From assembly GCA_964437595.1 (NCBI GenBank), contig CAYTHO010000008.1, positions 1 through 64,000 on the forward strand: a stretch of DNA of 64,000 nucleotides. Reading direction: 5' to 3'. A program made the position numbers and the translations under genes. Shown in pieces: positions 34,506 through 42,345 of the stretch. Below the pieces are notes generated by a model. The model ran no database searches. It was given only the letters and a program-made list of their open reading frames with translations, and was not told the DNA's origin. Numbering within the stretch: the stretch's first letter is position 1; each line of letters opens with the position of its first letter. The DNA comes from DSYU01 sp964437595 (GTDB lineage Bacteria > Chloroflexota > Anaerolineae > Anaerolineales > Anaerolineaceae).

Positions 34506-34519
34506 ATAGTCTTTCATGC

Positions 34520-35887
34520 TTACGGCTCGGCTGTAATCATCATTTGCTCAAGCTGCTGCTGCTGAAGCTGATTGGTAAGCTGTTCGATCTGCCGCTGCAC
34601 GTCTGCCGGGATGGCCGGGTCTACGGGGACAACGCTGTTCCAGGTTTCAAAGGTCTGGACGTTGAGCTCTGTCTTGGCGTTCTCGAGCCATTCCGAATAC
34701 TTGGTCTGTTTTGCCTGCTGAAGCTCGCTGCTGTCTAACGGGCGATCTTCATGGCCCAGCACCTGAATGATGTGGTACCCAAAGGTTGTCTTGACCGGGT
34801 CGCTGATCTGGCCGATTTCTAGCGCATAGGCCGCGTCTTCAAATTCCTTGACCATTGCGCCTTTGGCAAACCAGCCCAGGTCGCCACCGTTGTCTTTGTT
34901 GCTGTCATCGGTCGAGTACTGTTTGGCCAGGTCGGCGAAATTACCACCGGCTTTCAGCTCTTCGGCAACTTTTTTAGCCGTCTCTTCATCCGCGACCAGG
35001 ATGTGGCGCGCCCAAACCTTCTCGCTGGTGCCCGAGATTTCCTTGGTTACGGCGTCGAACACTTTCTGGCGAAGGAGCTGGCGGCGAATCAGGCTGCGCA
35101 GGTCTGCCGCTGAATAGCCAATCGGCTTGAGATCGGCTGAATAGGTAGCCACCCGGTTCTCAAAGCCTTCCTTGGTAAACGGGGTAGGCGTGAGGGTAAC
35201 GGTGGGGGTGACTTCCGGCGTCTCGGTCACCACGGGGGTCGAGGTAGGCTCGGCGGTGGGGGTCGGCGGGGTGCCGGTGGCGGTGGGCGTGGCGCTGGGG
35301 ATGGGCGTTTCGGTAGCCGTCGCGGTAGGGGGCACGAGCGTCTGCTGGAGCGAGGAAAGCGTGGGCGTGATGAACGTTGTGCTGGTAACGGTTGGCGAAG
35401 GCGTGCCGTTGGCGAAATACCCAAAGGCCTCCTGGTAAGCGGCCTCAACCTCGGCGTCGGTCAGCTTGATACCGAGCTTCTCCGCCTGCTGGGCCACCAC
35501 GGCGTCTTCAATCAATTGATCTAAGACTTCTTGCCCCATCTGCGTGCTGTCTTGCAGCTTGTTCGCGAGCTGGGCGATGTACGACCCATACACCTGCATG
35601 ATGAATGAATCGCTGGTGTAATTTTGCAGTTGGGTTATCTGCTGCGCCCGCTGAAAACGCACTTCCTTCTGGAACGCGGAGGTAGTAATGTTCTGCGTAC
35701 CTACCCGGGCAACCGGGCGCATTGCCTTGATAACCGTCTGGTCTAAAACACCATAAATGATAAGGGCAAGGACGATGATGATGACAGCGACCGCACCAAT
35801 AACTAAATAGCGTTGTTGGGTTCGCTCCTTCTCCAGCCGCGCCTGGTGTTTCTTTGTCAGGATTTTCTTCGTAGGCTCTTTGGCCAT
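34520..35887 (-). CDS. Parvulin-type peptidyl-prolyl isomerase / SurA-PrsA-like foldase, 455 aa
   Basis: Membrane-anchored folding factor for exported proteins. One N-terminal helix (YLVIGAVAVIIIVLALIIYGVL) follows a short Lys-rich cytosolic stretch. The SurA-like chaperone region (GQEVLDQLIEDAVVAQQAEKLGIKLTDAEVEAAY) is interrupted by a roughly 80-residue Thr/Pro-rich segment. The parvulin domain (VWARHILVADEETAKKVAEEL to KTTFGYHIIQVLGHEDR) keeps the ARHIL and F-G-Y-H-I-I motifs. Start at 35887 with GAGAGG 6 nt upstream; an in-frame ATG at 35905 would include that site. Confidence 0.88.
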   Translation of the reverse strand: MAKEPTKKILTKKHQARLEKERTQQRYLVIGAVAVIIIVLALIIYGVLDQTVIKAMRPVARVGTQNITTSAFQKEVRFQRAQQITQLQNYTSDSFIMQVYGSYIAQLANKLQDSTQMGQEVLDQLIEDAVVAQQAEKLGIKLTDAEVEAAYQEAFGYFANGTPSPTVTSTTFITPTLSSLQQTLVPPTATATETPIPSATPTATGTPPTPTAEPTSTPVVTETPEVTPTVTLTPTPFTKEGFENRVATYSADLKPIGYSAADLRSLIRRQLLRQKVFDAVTKEISGTSEKVWARHILVADEETAKKVAEELKAGGNFADLAKQYSTDDSNKDNGGDLGWFAKGAMVKEFEDAAYALEIGQISDPVKTTFGYHIIQVLGHEDRPLDSSELQQAKQTKYSEWLENAKTELNVQTFETWNSVVPVDPAIPADVQRQIEQLTNQLQQQQLEQMMITAEP

Positions 35888-35970
35888 GGGCGACCTCTCG
35901 ATCAAAAAGGTAACTTAAATAACGGGGCATAAGCCAGATGCCCATGCCCCGCCACAATCATCGGACGGAA

Positions 35971-36249
35971 TTAGAAATCCCCAATTTCTCCGGTAAACGC
36001 GAAAGGCAGCAGCGCCAGGTGGCGAGCGCGCTTGATGGCGGTCGCCAGCTCACGCTGGTGTTTTGCGCAGGTTCCCGTTTGGCGTCGCGGGCGAATTTTC
36101 CCATCTTCGGTTACGAAGCGGCGCAGGAAATCGGCTGCTTTGTAATCAATGAGGGTGTTTTTATCGGCACAGAACTGGCAGATCTTGGGTCGGGCTACAT
36201 AGCGCCGAAAAGATGGCTGCTCATTCTCGTTAATGTTATCGTCACTCAT
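35971..36249 (-). CDS. rpsR: 30S ribosomal protein S18, 92 aa
   Basis: Small-subunit platform protein that pairs with S6. The core CQFCADKNTLIDYKAADFLRRFVTEDGKIRPRRQTGTCAKHQRELATAIKRARHLALLPF region is canonical; Cys residues C-x-x-C and a later Cys match the zinc-binding form of S18. It closes the rpsF-ssb-rpsR operon, 14 bp after ssb. Confidence 0.97.
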   Translation of the reverse strand: MSDDNINENEQPSFRRYVARPKICQFCADKNTLIDYKAADFLRRFVTEDGKIRPRRQTGTCAKHQRELATAIKRARHLALLPFAFTGEIGDF

Positions 36250-36263
36250 CTGTCTTACTCCAA

Positions 36264-36674
36264 CTAGAATGGATACTCATCTTCAACTTGGTCTTCATCA
36301 GCCATGGGCGTTTCTGCGGGCTGTTGGGCGCCGGAGTCACGGCGATCACCGAGCATCATCATTTCACTGGCGACAATTTCAATGCTGGTATGTTTGGCGC
36401 CTTCGCTGTCTTCCCATCGTCGGGTCTGCAGCCGGCCTTCCACATACACCTGCTGCCCCTTGGTGAGATACTGCTTGCAGATTTCAGCCAGGTTGCCCCA
36501 GGTGACCACATTGAACCACTCCGTTTCGGTATGGCGCTCGCCGTCTGTAGAATTCCAGGTGCGGCTGGTTGCCACGGTGAACGTTGTGACGGGCTTCCCG
36601 GATGGCGTGTAGCGCATTTCCGGATCGCGGCCCAGGTGTCCAATGATCATTACTTTGTTCAATCCTCGGCTCAT
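36264..36674 (-). CDS. ssb: Single-stranded DNA-binding protein, 136 aa
   Basis: OB-fold ssDNA-binding protein of replication and repair. GLNKVMIIGHLGRDPEMRYTP, TETEWFNVVTWGNLAEIC, KGQQVYVEGRLQTRRWED and ASEMMML are standard. The short C-terminal tail ends in the acidic tip DEYPF that recruits partner proteins. GAGGAG lies 7 nt upstream of the start. It sits between rpsF and rpsR, the common bacterial order. Confidence 0.96.
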   Translation of the reverse strand: MSRGLNKVMIIGHLGRDPEMRYTPSGKPVTTFTVATSRTWNSTDGERHTETEWFNVVTWGNLAEICKQYLTKGQQVYVEGRLQTRRWEDSEGAKHTSIEIVASEMMMLGDRRDSGAQQPAETPMADEDQVEDEYPF

Positions 36675-36760
36675 CTTGTGCTCCTCGATTGACGACCCAA
36701 CTCCACGTCTTGCCTTTCAGGCTGCCCCTGGTGGGTTTCCCAGGAGAATGGAACGATACC

Positions 36761-37042
36761 TTACTTGCTGATGATCGAATAGCGCATAATGGGTTCTACA
36801 AACCGCATATTGCGATCGAGTTCAGCACTGAACGAAGGGGCAAACTGTGCTTCCATGTACACATACTGCCCTTCGCGCTGCTTGCGGATCGAGTAAGCCA
36901 GCCGGCGCTTACCCCACATGTCGACTTTGTCGACGCTGCCGCCAGCGCCCGCGATCCATCCCTGGACACGATCAACAACACCCTTCAGGGCAGTTTCGTC
37001 CAGGTCGGGATGGACGATCAGAACAACCTCGTAGTTACGCAT
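36761..37042 (-). CDS. rpsF: 30S ribosomal protein S6, 93 aa
   Basis: Platform protein of the small subunit. MRNYEVVLIVHPDLDE, KVDMWGKRRLAYSIRKQREGQYVYM and the FVEPIMRYSIISK end are typical. The start at 37042 is chosen because GGAAAGGAGG precedes it; the open frame runs 46 codons further upstream through the leader but shows no similarity. First gene of rpsF-ssb-rpsR. Confidence 0.95.
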   Translation of the reverse strand: MRNYEVVLIVHPDLDETALKGVVDRVQGWIAGAGGSVDKVDMWGKRRLAYSIRKQREGQYVYMEAQFAPSFSAELDRNMRFVEPIMRYSIISK

Positions 37043-37192
37043 GATGGGAACCTCCTTTCCTCGGGATTGCCCTCTGACGACGCCGTGGGCGGGCAGAGAA
37101 CGGAAAGTAACAACTGGGTTGGATAACCGCCCTAGTTTATCATATCGAACGCAGTTTGAGTAGGGTAAATTAAATGTCAAATGCGATCGCGG

Positions 37193-37198
37193 TATAAT
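37193..37198 (+). promoter_or_regulatory. -10 box of membrane protein gene
   Basis: TATAAT, 39 nt before the ATG at 37238. No convincing -35 box is visible. Confidence 0.5.
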
Positions 37199-37237
37199 AC
37201 GTTGCTGCGAATTCTATACCACATCAAGGAGACGGGC

Positions 37238-38749
37238 ATGGCAGAACATGAGACAAACCGCTGGCGCAAAACAGGAGCGGCGGCGGTGCGTTCTGGGGAA
37301 CGGCTGCTGGATGCGATCTTCTATTCCGGTACGGACCATTTCTCGCGGGTGGTAGGCTGGGCCTGGCTGGCTGGGCTGCTGCTGTTTGGCGTTTACCTGT
37401 GGGGGATATTTTACAGTTGGGGCAATATCTCGATGGATTTTCTGGATTGGGCTGAGGTGACCGGGCCGCGCTACGCGCTGTTAAAAGATGCGATCACCCG
37501 CGGCGAACTTCCGCTGCATGCGGGCAACCTTACCGCGCTGCGCGGAGTGACCGACCGCTATTTTGCGATCCCAGATACGCCGTTTTCTCCGGAGATCATC
37601 GCCTTGCGTTACCTGGGAATCGGGCAGTACCTGTTTTTGGATACTTTGCTGTGGTACGGGGTTGGTTTTGTGGGGCTGGTACTATTGGGGCGAAAGTACA
37701 GGCTCTCGCCGCTGGTATTTGCGCTGCTTTTCCTACTGTTCAACTTCAACGGCATCCCAACCGGGCATCTGGCGGTTGGCCACTCGATTTATACGGCTTA
37801 TTTCCTATTGCCTTACTTTGTATTGCTGGTAATGGAACTGCTGGAAAATGAGCAGGTCGGCTGGAAGTGGGTGCTGGGGTTTGCCGTGCTGCAGCTGGCT
37901 ATCCTTCTGCAGGGGCTGTTTCACCTGTACGTGTGGTGCCTGATGTTCCTGGGCCTGCTGGCATTGTTCAACCTGCGCCTGCTGCGCCCGGTGATCTGGG
38001 CAGGGGTCTTCTCGGTACTGGTGGGGCTGCCGCGGCTGCTGCCTCCGGCGCTGATCGTGCAGAAAATCACCCATGAGTATTTAGGCGGCCCGGCCACGGT
38101 GACGGACCTGTTTGCCAGCCTGGTGATGCTGCGCGACCCGGACCGGGCGATGGTGCTGCCGTCGCAGGTGTATCCGCTGCGCTGGTGGGAGCAGGATTAT
38201 TTCATCGGGCTGCTGGGGCTGGCATTGGTGATTGGTTTTGGGGTGCTGGTGCCGCTGTGGCGCGACCGCTCCCGCAAGTCGGTGCATGTGCAGCTGCTGG
38301 TGGCCTGCCTGGTGTTCGCCATACTAACCATTGGGCAGGTGTTTGGCGCAATCATCGAGCTGGTTCCCGTCCCGCCGATTACCGGAGAGCGGGTATCAGC
38401 GCGCTTCTTCGCTGTTCCGCTGGCGGCGCTGCTGGTGCTGGCGGCCATTTTCATGCAGCGAGCGTTGAATCAGCGCAAAATCCCTGCCTGGGTGCAGTTG
38501 ATCCTGCTGGCTTTGAGCGGGGTGGTGTTCCACGATTTGAACCAGCATTTGCAGGCCTGGCGCATCCGCTACCTGGATGGGCTGGTGTACCTGTTCCCCA
38601 AGGTGCCGTTTGATGCAGCGCAGCACACCATCAGCAACCACCCCGACCCGCAGTACATTGCGCTGCTGGGAGGCGGCGCGGGGGTGGCCGTACTGGCATT
38701 GATCTTCCTGGTGGTGATGTCCTGGCGAACGAGGAAAGGAAAAGCTTAG
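37238..38749 (+). CDS. Polytopic membrane protein of unknown function, 503 aa
   Basis: I do not recognise a named family. About eleven or twelve hydrophobic helices are visible, with the first after a 40-residue cytosolic N terminus (VVGWAWLAGLLLFGVYLWGI) and the last near the C terminus (GVAVLALIFLVVMSW). A long first outside loop (EVTGPRYALLKDAITRGELP) with acidic residues and the overall shape recall GT-C membrane glycosyltransferases and YfhO-like proteins, but no diagnostic motif was confirmed. AAGGAG lies 6 nt before the start at 37238; the in-frame ATG at 37181 precedes the -10 box. It ends convergent with, and overlapping by 4 bp, the FAD oxidoreductase gene. Confidence 0.75.
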   Translation: MAEHETNRWRKTGAAAVRSGERLLDAIFYSGTDHFSRVVGWAWLAGLLLFGVYLWGIFYSWGNISMDFLDWAEVTGPRYALLKDAITRGELPLHAGNLTALRGVTDRYFAIPDTPFSPEIIALRYLGIGQYLFLDTLLWYGVGFVGLVLLGRKYRLSPLVFALLFLLFNFNGIPTGHLAVGHSIYTAYFLLPYFVLLVMELLENEQVGWKWVLGFAVLQLAILLQGLFHLYVWCLMFLGLLALFNLRLLRPVIWAGVFSVLVGLPRLLPPALIVQKITHEYLGGPATVTDLFASLVMLRDPDRAMVLPSQVYPLRWWEQDYFIGLLGLALVIGFGVLVPLWRDRSRKSVHVQLLVACLVFAILTIGQVFGAIIELVPVPPITGERVSARFFAVPLAALLVLAAIFMQRALNQRKIPAWVQLILLALSGVVFHDLNQHLQAWRIRYLDGLVYLFPKVPFDAAQHTISNHPDPQYIALLGGGAGVAVLALIFLVVMSWRTRKGKA

Positions 38750-39939
38750 CCCGGTTTAATCCGCCCGATGAGATCTGCGGCCTGGAAGGGCCCCGGCTCG
38801 GCGATGACCTGGCGGGCGGCATCCAGGCCGCGGGACATATTCCACAGCAGCACGCCGCGCACGCGGTTGCCATCCAGGTAGTAGGCCGTCCCTTTGATGA
38901 AAGGTTCCTCCCAATCGTACACGATGGGCAGGCGCGGGTCGAGGTTGCCAACGGCATCATAATGCAGGTCGAATAAGGTGGAGTAAACGCTGGAGAGCGT
39001 TTCATAGCGGCCTGGCTGGCCGGCCATGCCCTGACCGGCCAGCATACCGGTGAGGTTGGCGTTTTCCTCGTGTTCGGCGCGGATGCGCCTGCCGAGCACG
39101 GGATGGTAGTAATTGGCGGCATCGCCGGCAGCAAAGATGGCAGGCTGCGAGGTCCGCATGGACTCGTCCACATGGATGCCATCGCCGGTGACCAGCCCGG
39201 CGGCCTGGGCCAGGGCCACATTGGGGCGGATGCCCAGGCCGGCCACAACGCCATCCACCCGCAGGATTTCGCCCTGAGCGGTGGTGACGGTGACGCCAAT
39301 TTCATCTGGCTCAATCGACTGCGCCAGGCGCCCCGCAAGCACCTGCACGCCGCGGGCCTGGAACGTCTCATTGAGATAATCGGAAATATCCTCTGGAAGG
39401 ACGCGCGCGCCAATACCCGTCTCCGGGAAGATCATCACCACGTCTTTCTCCAGCCCGGCTAAGGCAGCGGCTATCTCTGAACCAACGAACCCACCGCCGA
39501 TCACGGCGAAGCGATGCCCGGCCTCGGTCAGGGCGCGCAGGCGGTGATAGTCGGCCAGGGTGCGGAAGTAGATTACGCGCTCGCTGGGGGGACCGAGCTG
39601 GATGGGATCTCCGCCGGTAGCCAGGAGCAGGGAATCGTAGGTGAATTCTTCCCCCCGGCTGCCGGTGACGCGCTTTTGGTCCGGGTCCAGATCGACAACC
39701 GTGCACTCCAGGTGCAGGTCGACCCCCAGGCTGGCGGTGTTGCGCCAAATGCGGGAGAGCGGAAATGGGCGCGGGCCTTTTTTCCACAGGTTCTTTGAAA
39801 GGGGAGGCCGGTTGTAAGGCGGGTCCGGTTCGCGGCTGATCAGGCCAATGGGGCGGTCGGGGTCCACCTGGCGGATGCCGCGGGCCGCGCTGTCGGCGGC
39901 CATGCCGCCGCCGATGATGAGATAGGGGTAGTGCGTCAT
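38746..39939 (-). CDS. FAD-dependent pyridine nucleotide-disulfide oxidoreductase (ferredoxin/rubredoxin reductase-like), 397 aa
   Basis: NAD(P)H-dependent flavoprotein of the AIF/NirB/rubredoxin-reductase group. The N-terminal FAD-binding motif is YLIIGGGMAADSAARGI, the NAD(P)H motif FAVIGGGFVGSEIAAAL, and the second FAD site IFAAGDAANY. No redox-active Cys pair is visible, so electrons likely pass directly to a small redox protein; the ferredoxin gene at 50814 is a possible but unlinked partner. The start at 39939 overlaps the exonuclease stop (ATGA). A much longer open frame to 40251 exists but its N-terminal part lies in the exonuclease gene and has no similarity to the family. Confidence 0.9.
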   Translation of the reverse strand: MTHYPYLIIGGGMAADSAARGIRQVDPDRPIGLISREPDPPYNRPPLSKNLWKKGPRPFPLSRIWRNTASLGVDLHLECTVVDLDPDQKRVTGSRGEEFTYDSLLLATGGDPIQLGPPSERVIYFRTLADYHRLRALTEAGHRFAVIGGGFVGSEIAAALAGLEKDVVMIFPETGIGARVLPEDISDYLNETFQARGVQVLAGRLAQSIEPDEIGVTVTTAQGEILRVDGVVAGLGIRPNVALAQAAGLVTGDGIHVDESMRTSQPAIFAAGDAANYYHPVLGRRIRAEHEENANLTGMLAGQGMAGQPGRYETLSSVYSTLFDLHYDAVGNLDPRLPIVYDWEEPFIKGTAYYLDGNRVRGVLLWNMSRGLDAARQVIAEPGPFQAADLIGRIKPG

Positions 39940-40517
39940 GCTTCGCAGGTAGCGATGTAGTGGAGCAGGGCGCGGGTGAGCAGCGTATCGGCAGTGGAGC
40001 GGTGGGCGTTGGGCAGGCTGATGTGGCAGTGACGCCCGGCGGAGGCCAGGGAATGGTAGCGGTATGAGCGCCGGCGGGGGTCCCACTCGCCGTTGAATTC
40101 GGCGTACAGCTTGAGCAGATCGAAGGTAGTGAACTTTTCTTTCCAGGGCAGGCGGTAGCGCGTATGCGACTGCTGCATCATGCGCAGATCGAACTCCTCG
40201 TTGTAGATCACCACAAGGCGGCCAAAGAGTGCCGCGCGTACTTCGGGCCATACAACCGGCCAGGTGCGCGCACCGCGCACATCATCATTGGTGATGCCGT
40301 GAATGCTCGTGGAGTCGGGTGGAATGAGCTGGCTGGGTTTGACCAGGGAGCTGAATAGCACTTTTTCATCATCATCGATGATGGAGATTTCGATGATCTC
40401 ATCCGTGCGCTCTAACCCGGTTGTTTCGGTATCCAGGTAGACGGGGCGCTTTTCAAGAATCGTTCGCGCGGTTTCAACGGCGCGGCGGCGGACAGCGGAG
40501 GAAGGTGAATTGATCAT
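39936..40517 (-). CDS. DEDDh 3'-5' exonuclease (DnaQ-like), 193 aa
   Basis: Stand-alone proofreading-type exonuclease domain. Exo I is PVYLDTETTGLERTDEIIEI, Exo II is VVIYNEEFDLRMM, and the Exo III region is NAHRSTADTLLTRALL, with His and Asp at the usual spacing. No polymerase domain is attached. Could trim DNA 3' ends or act as an RNase T-like enzyme. It begins 1 bp after the stop of the lipoprotein gene and overlaps the oxidoreductase start, so the three are one transcript, though their functions have no obvious link. Confidence 0.88.
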   Translation of the reverse strand: MINSPSSAVRRRAVETARTILEKRPVYLDTETTGLERTDEIIEISIIDDDEKVLFSSLVKPSQLIPPDSTSIHGITNDDVRGARTWPVVWPEVRAALFGRLVVIYNEEFDLRMMQQSHTRYRLPWKEKFTTFDLLKLYAEFNGEWDPRRRSYRYHSLASAGRHCHISLPNAHRSTADTLLTRALLHYIATCEA

Positions 40518-40518
40518 A

Positions 40519-41400
40519 TTATGGCAGTTTCCACAGAGAAATTTCGTCCATCTTTACCGTAAAACCGGCGGTGTCATTCGCGGCGACCAGCGCGCCGAAG
40601 CTGCCCTGCGCATCGTAGGCGCTGTCAGTGATTTCCTGAAGCAGGATACCATTCGCGTACAGGGCAATCTTATTACCATTCGCCATCACGCCCAGGCGGT
40701 TGGTCTGGTTGGACCCGGCCAGGATGGCGCTGTTGGAGGTGAGCTGGATGAGCGCGCTGTCGGTCCCGGCCTGAAAATCGCGGGCATGCAGGTTGAAGCG
40801 CCCATCACAGGTCACGCCGAAGAAGTAGCCCGAGTCGGCGTTCGGCGCGCGGAATACCAGCCCATACATATCGGCTGCCAGGCAGGATTGTGGAATGAAA
40901 ACAGCTTCCAGGTAGAAGTTGCGAGCGGGCTGGCTGTAGGTCAATGACCAGCCTGTCCAGCCGTTGGCGGCCAACCCGGTGAGCGCGAGCGCGCCGTTTT
41001 CCAGCACAACACGGGTGTTTTCGTTCTCGTACTGGTAGAAGGCCTTGCCCGAATCGAGCGTATTGCGCCAGGTGGGGCTGCCGAGTGCGCTTTTAGGATC
41101 GGTGGTAGAAACCGTTGGCGTGGCGGTAGGCTGGCTGGCGGGCGGCGCCTGGGTAGGGGCCGGTTCGGTTGGGGCAGTGGTGGGAGGCTGGGTGGTTGCC
41201 GTGCTGGCTGGAGCGGGTGTGGCAGTAGGTGCCGGGGGCTGGGTGGGAGCGGGTTGGGTATAGGTTGGCGCGGCGGTCAGCAGCATCGACACCTGGGTGG
41301 CAACCTCGTCGGCGGTAGGGGTGGCGGCAGCCGGCCCGGAGGGCAAATTGCAGGCTGTGAGCAGAAGAAGCAAGAGGATTGAAAGAGATTTTTGAAGCAT
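40519..41400 (-). CDS. Lipoprotein with Pro/Thr linker and concanavalin-like C-terminal domain, 293 aa
   Basis: Signal peptide with lipobox LLTAC near residue 17, a segment of about 70 residues rich in Pro, Thr, Ala and Gln, then a jelly-roll-like domain from about residue 105. The domain includes SGKAFYQYENENTRVVLENGAL, NFYLEAVFIPQSC, YGLVFRAPNADSGYFFGVTCDGRFNLH and NGNKIALYANGILLQEITDS. The latter resembles the DUF1080/LamG-like lectin fold, so sugar or wall binding outside the cell is a fair guess. First gene of a three-gene minus-strand unit. Confidence 0.82.
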   Translation of the reverse strand: MLQKSLSILLLLLLTACNLPSGPAAATPTADEVATQVSMLLTAAPTYTQPAPTQPPAPTATPAPASTATTQPPTTAPTEPAPTQAPPASQPTATPTVSTTDPKSALGSPTWRNTLDSGKAFYQYENENTRVVLENGALALTGLAANGWTGWSLTYSQPARNFYLEAVFIPQSCLAADMYGLVFRAPNADSGYFFGVTCDGRFNLHARDFQAGTDSALIQLTSNSAILAGSNQTNRLGVMANGNKIALYANGILLQEITDSAYDAQGSFGALVAANDTAGFTVKMDEISLWKLP

Positions 41401-41495
41401 AGGCGCGTAACTCGATCGGGCTGTTCTTGAATTGATTTGAAATGCGTGTCTTCGAACCGGGCTTATCCGAACTTCGAAGGCAGGCTTGCGGGTTT

Positions 41496-41524
41496 ATTAT
41501 AGCCGGATTTACGCAATCTATAAT
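41496..41524. promoter_or_regulatory. Back-to-back -10 boxes in an inverted repeat
   Basis: ATTATAG (41496-41502) and CTATAAT (41518-41524) are exact complements. Each contains a TATAAT pointing away from the other: minus strand toward the lipoprotein gene, plus strand toward the pseudouridine synthase gene 15 nt downstream. Confidence 0.5.
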
Positions 41525-41538
41525 AAAATGGACTGTAC

Positions 41539-42345
41539 ATGGACGAATTTATCTATATCGCCTTCTATAAACCTTATGGTGTGTTGACGGCCTTCACCGA
41601 TGCGGAGGGCCGCGAAACACTCAAGAAGTATATTGACATTCCCGATATCTACCCGGCTGGGCGGCTGGATATGGACAGCGAAGGGCTGCTGCTGCTGACC
41701 AATGATGGGGGGCTGGCGCACCGCCTGACCGAGCCGCGTTATAACCATCCCAAAACGTACCTGGTGCAGGTGGAGGGGATCCCCACGGAAGATGCGCTGG
41801 CGAAGCTCGCCGGCGGCGTGGAGGTAAAGGGGGAGGTAACCCGGCGCTGCCAGGTAATGAGCGTGCCCGAGCCTGACCTGCCGCCGCGGGCAAAGCCGGT
41901 TACACCGCACGGTCCGTCAAGCTGGCTGCGCATCGTGCTGCGCGAGGGCAAGAAGCGCCAGATCCGGCACATGACGGCGGCAGTCGGGCTGCCAACGCTG
42001 CGTATTCTGCGCATAGCCATTGGGTCGGTGACGTTAAAAGAACTTCAACCGGGGGAGTGGCGGAATTTGACCCCGGTTGAAGTAGATGCGCTGAAGAGCC
42101 TGACAGCGGTTGGAAAACGGCCAATGACTGGAAAGCAGCTGGCGGCTAAGAAGCCGGTGGATAAGCCGCCGGAAGCCAAGCAACCGGCGGCTAAGAAGCC
42201 AGCGGCTAATAAGCCGGAGACTAATCCACCGGGGATGAATCGACAGAAGGCTAAGGCTGAGGCTGAGAGAAAGCCTGGAGCGTCTTCAGGTAATAATCGG
42301 GGATCCCGATATCGAAGCGCTGGCCGTCGATCACCAGGCCGTTAA
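41539..42345 (+). CDS. rRNA pseudouridine synthase, RsuA/RluE family, 268 aa
   Basis: Converts a specific uridine in rRNA to pseudouridine. The family motifs are present: FYKPYGVLTAF at the N terminus and the catalytic Asp D44 in PAGRLDMDSEGLLLLTNDG, then HPKTYLVQVEG and KKRQIRHMTAAVGLPTLRILR. There is no S4 RNA-binding domain in front, which is the RluE-like layout. From about residue 185 a Lys/Ala/Pro-rich low-complexity tail follows (AKKP- and AAKKPAANKP-type units), probably binding RNA. The last 95 bp overlap the opposite-strand kinase/nucleotidyltransferase gene. Confidence 0.9.
   Translation: MDEFIYIAFYKPYGVLTAFTDAEGRETLKKYIDIPDIYPAGRLDMDSEGLLLLTNDGGLAHRLTEPRYNHPKTYLVQVEGIPTEDALAKLAGGVEVKGEVTRRCQVMSVPEPDLPPRAKPVTPHGPSSWLRIVLREGKKRQIRHMTAAVGLPTLRILRIAIGSVTLKELQPGEWRNLTPVEVDALKSLTAVGKRPMTGKQLAAKKPVDKPPEAKQPAAKKPAANKPETNPPGMNRQKAKAEAERKPGASSGNNRGSRYRSAGRRSPGR

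Noticed and set aside
39940..40251. N-terminal extension of the FAD oxidoreductase frame
   Set aside because: It lies wholly in the exonuclease gene, is Arg/Pro-rich, and precedes the normal FAD-binding start MTHYPYLIIGGG, which has an ATGA overlap.
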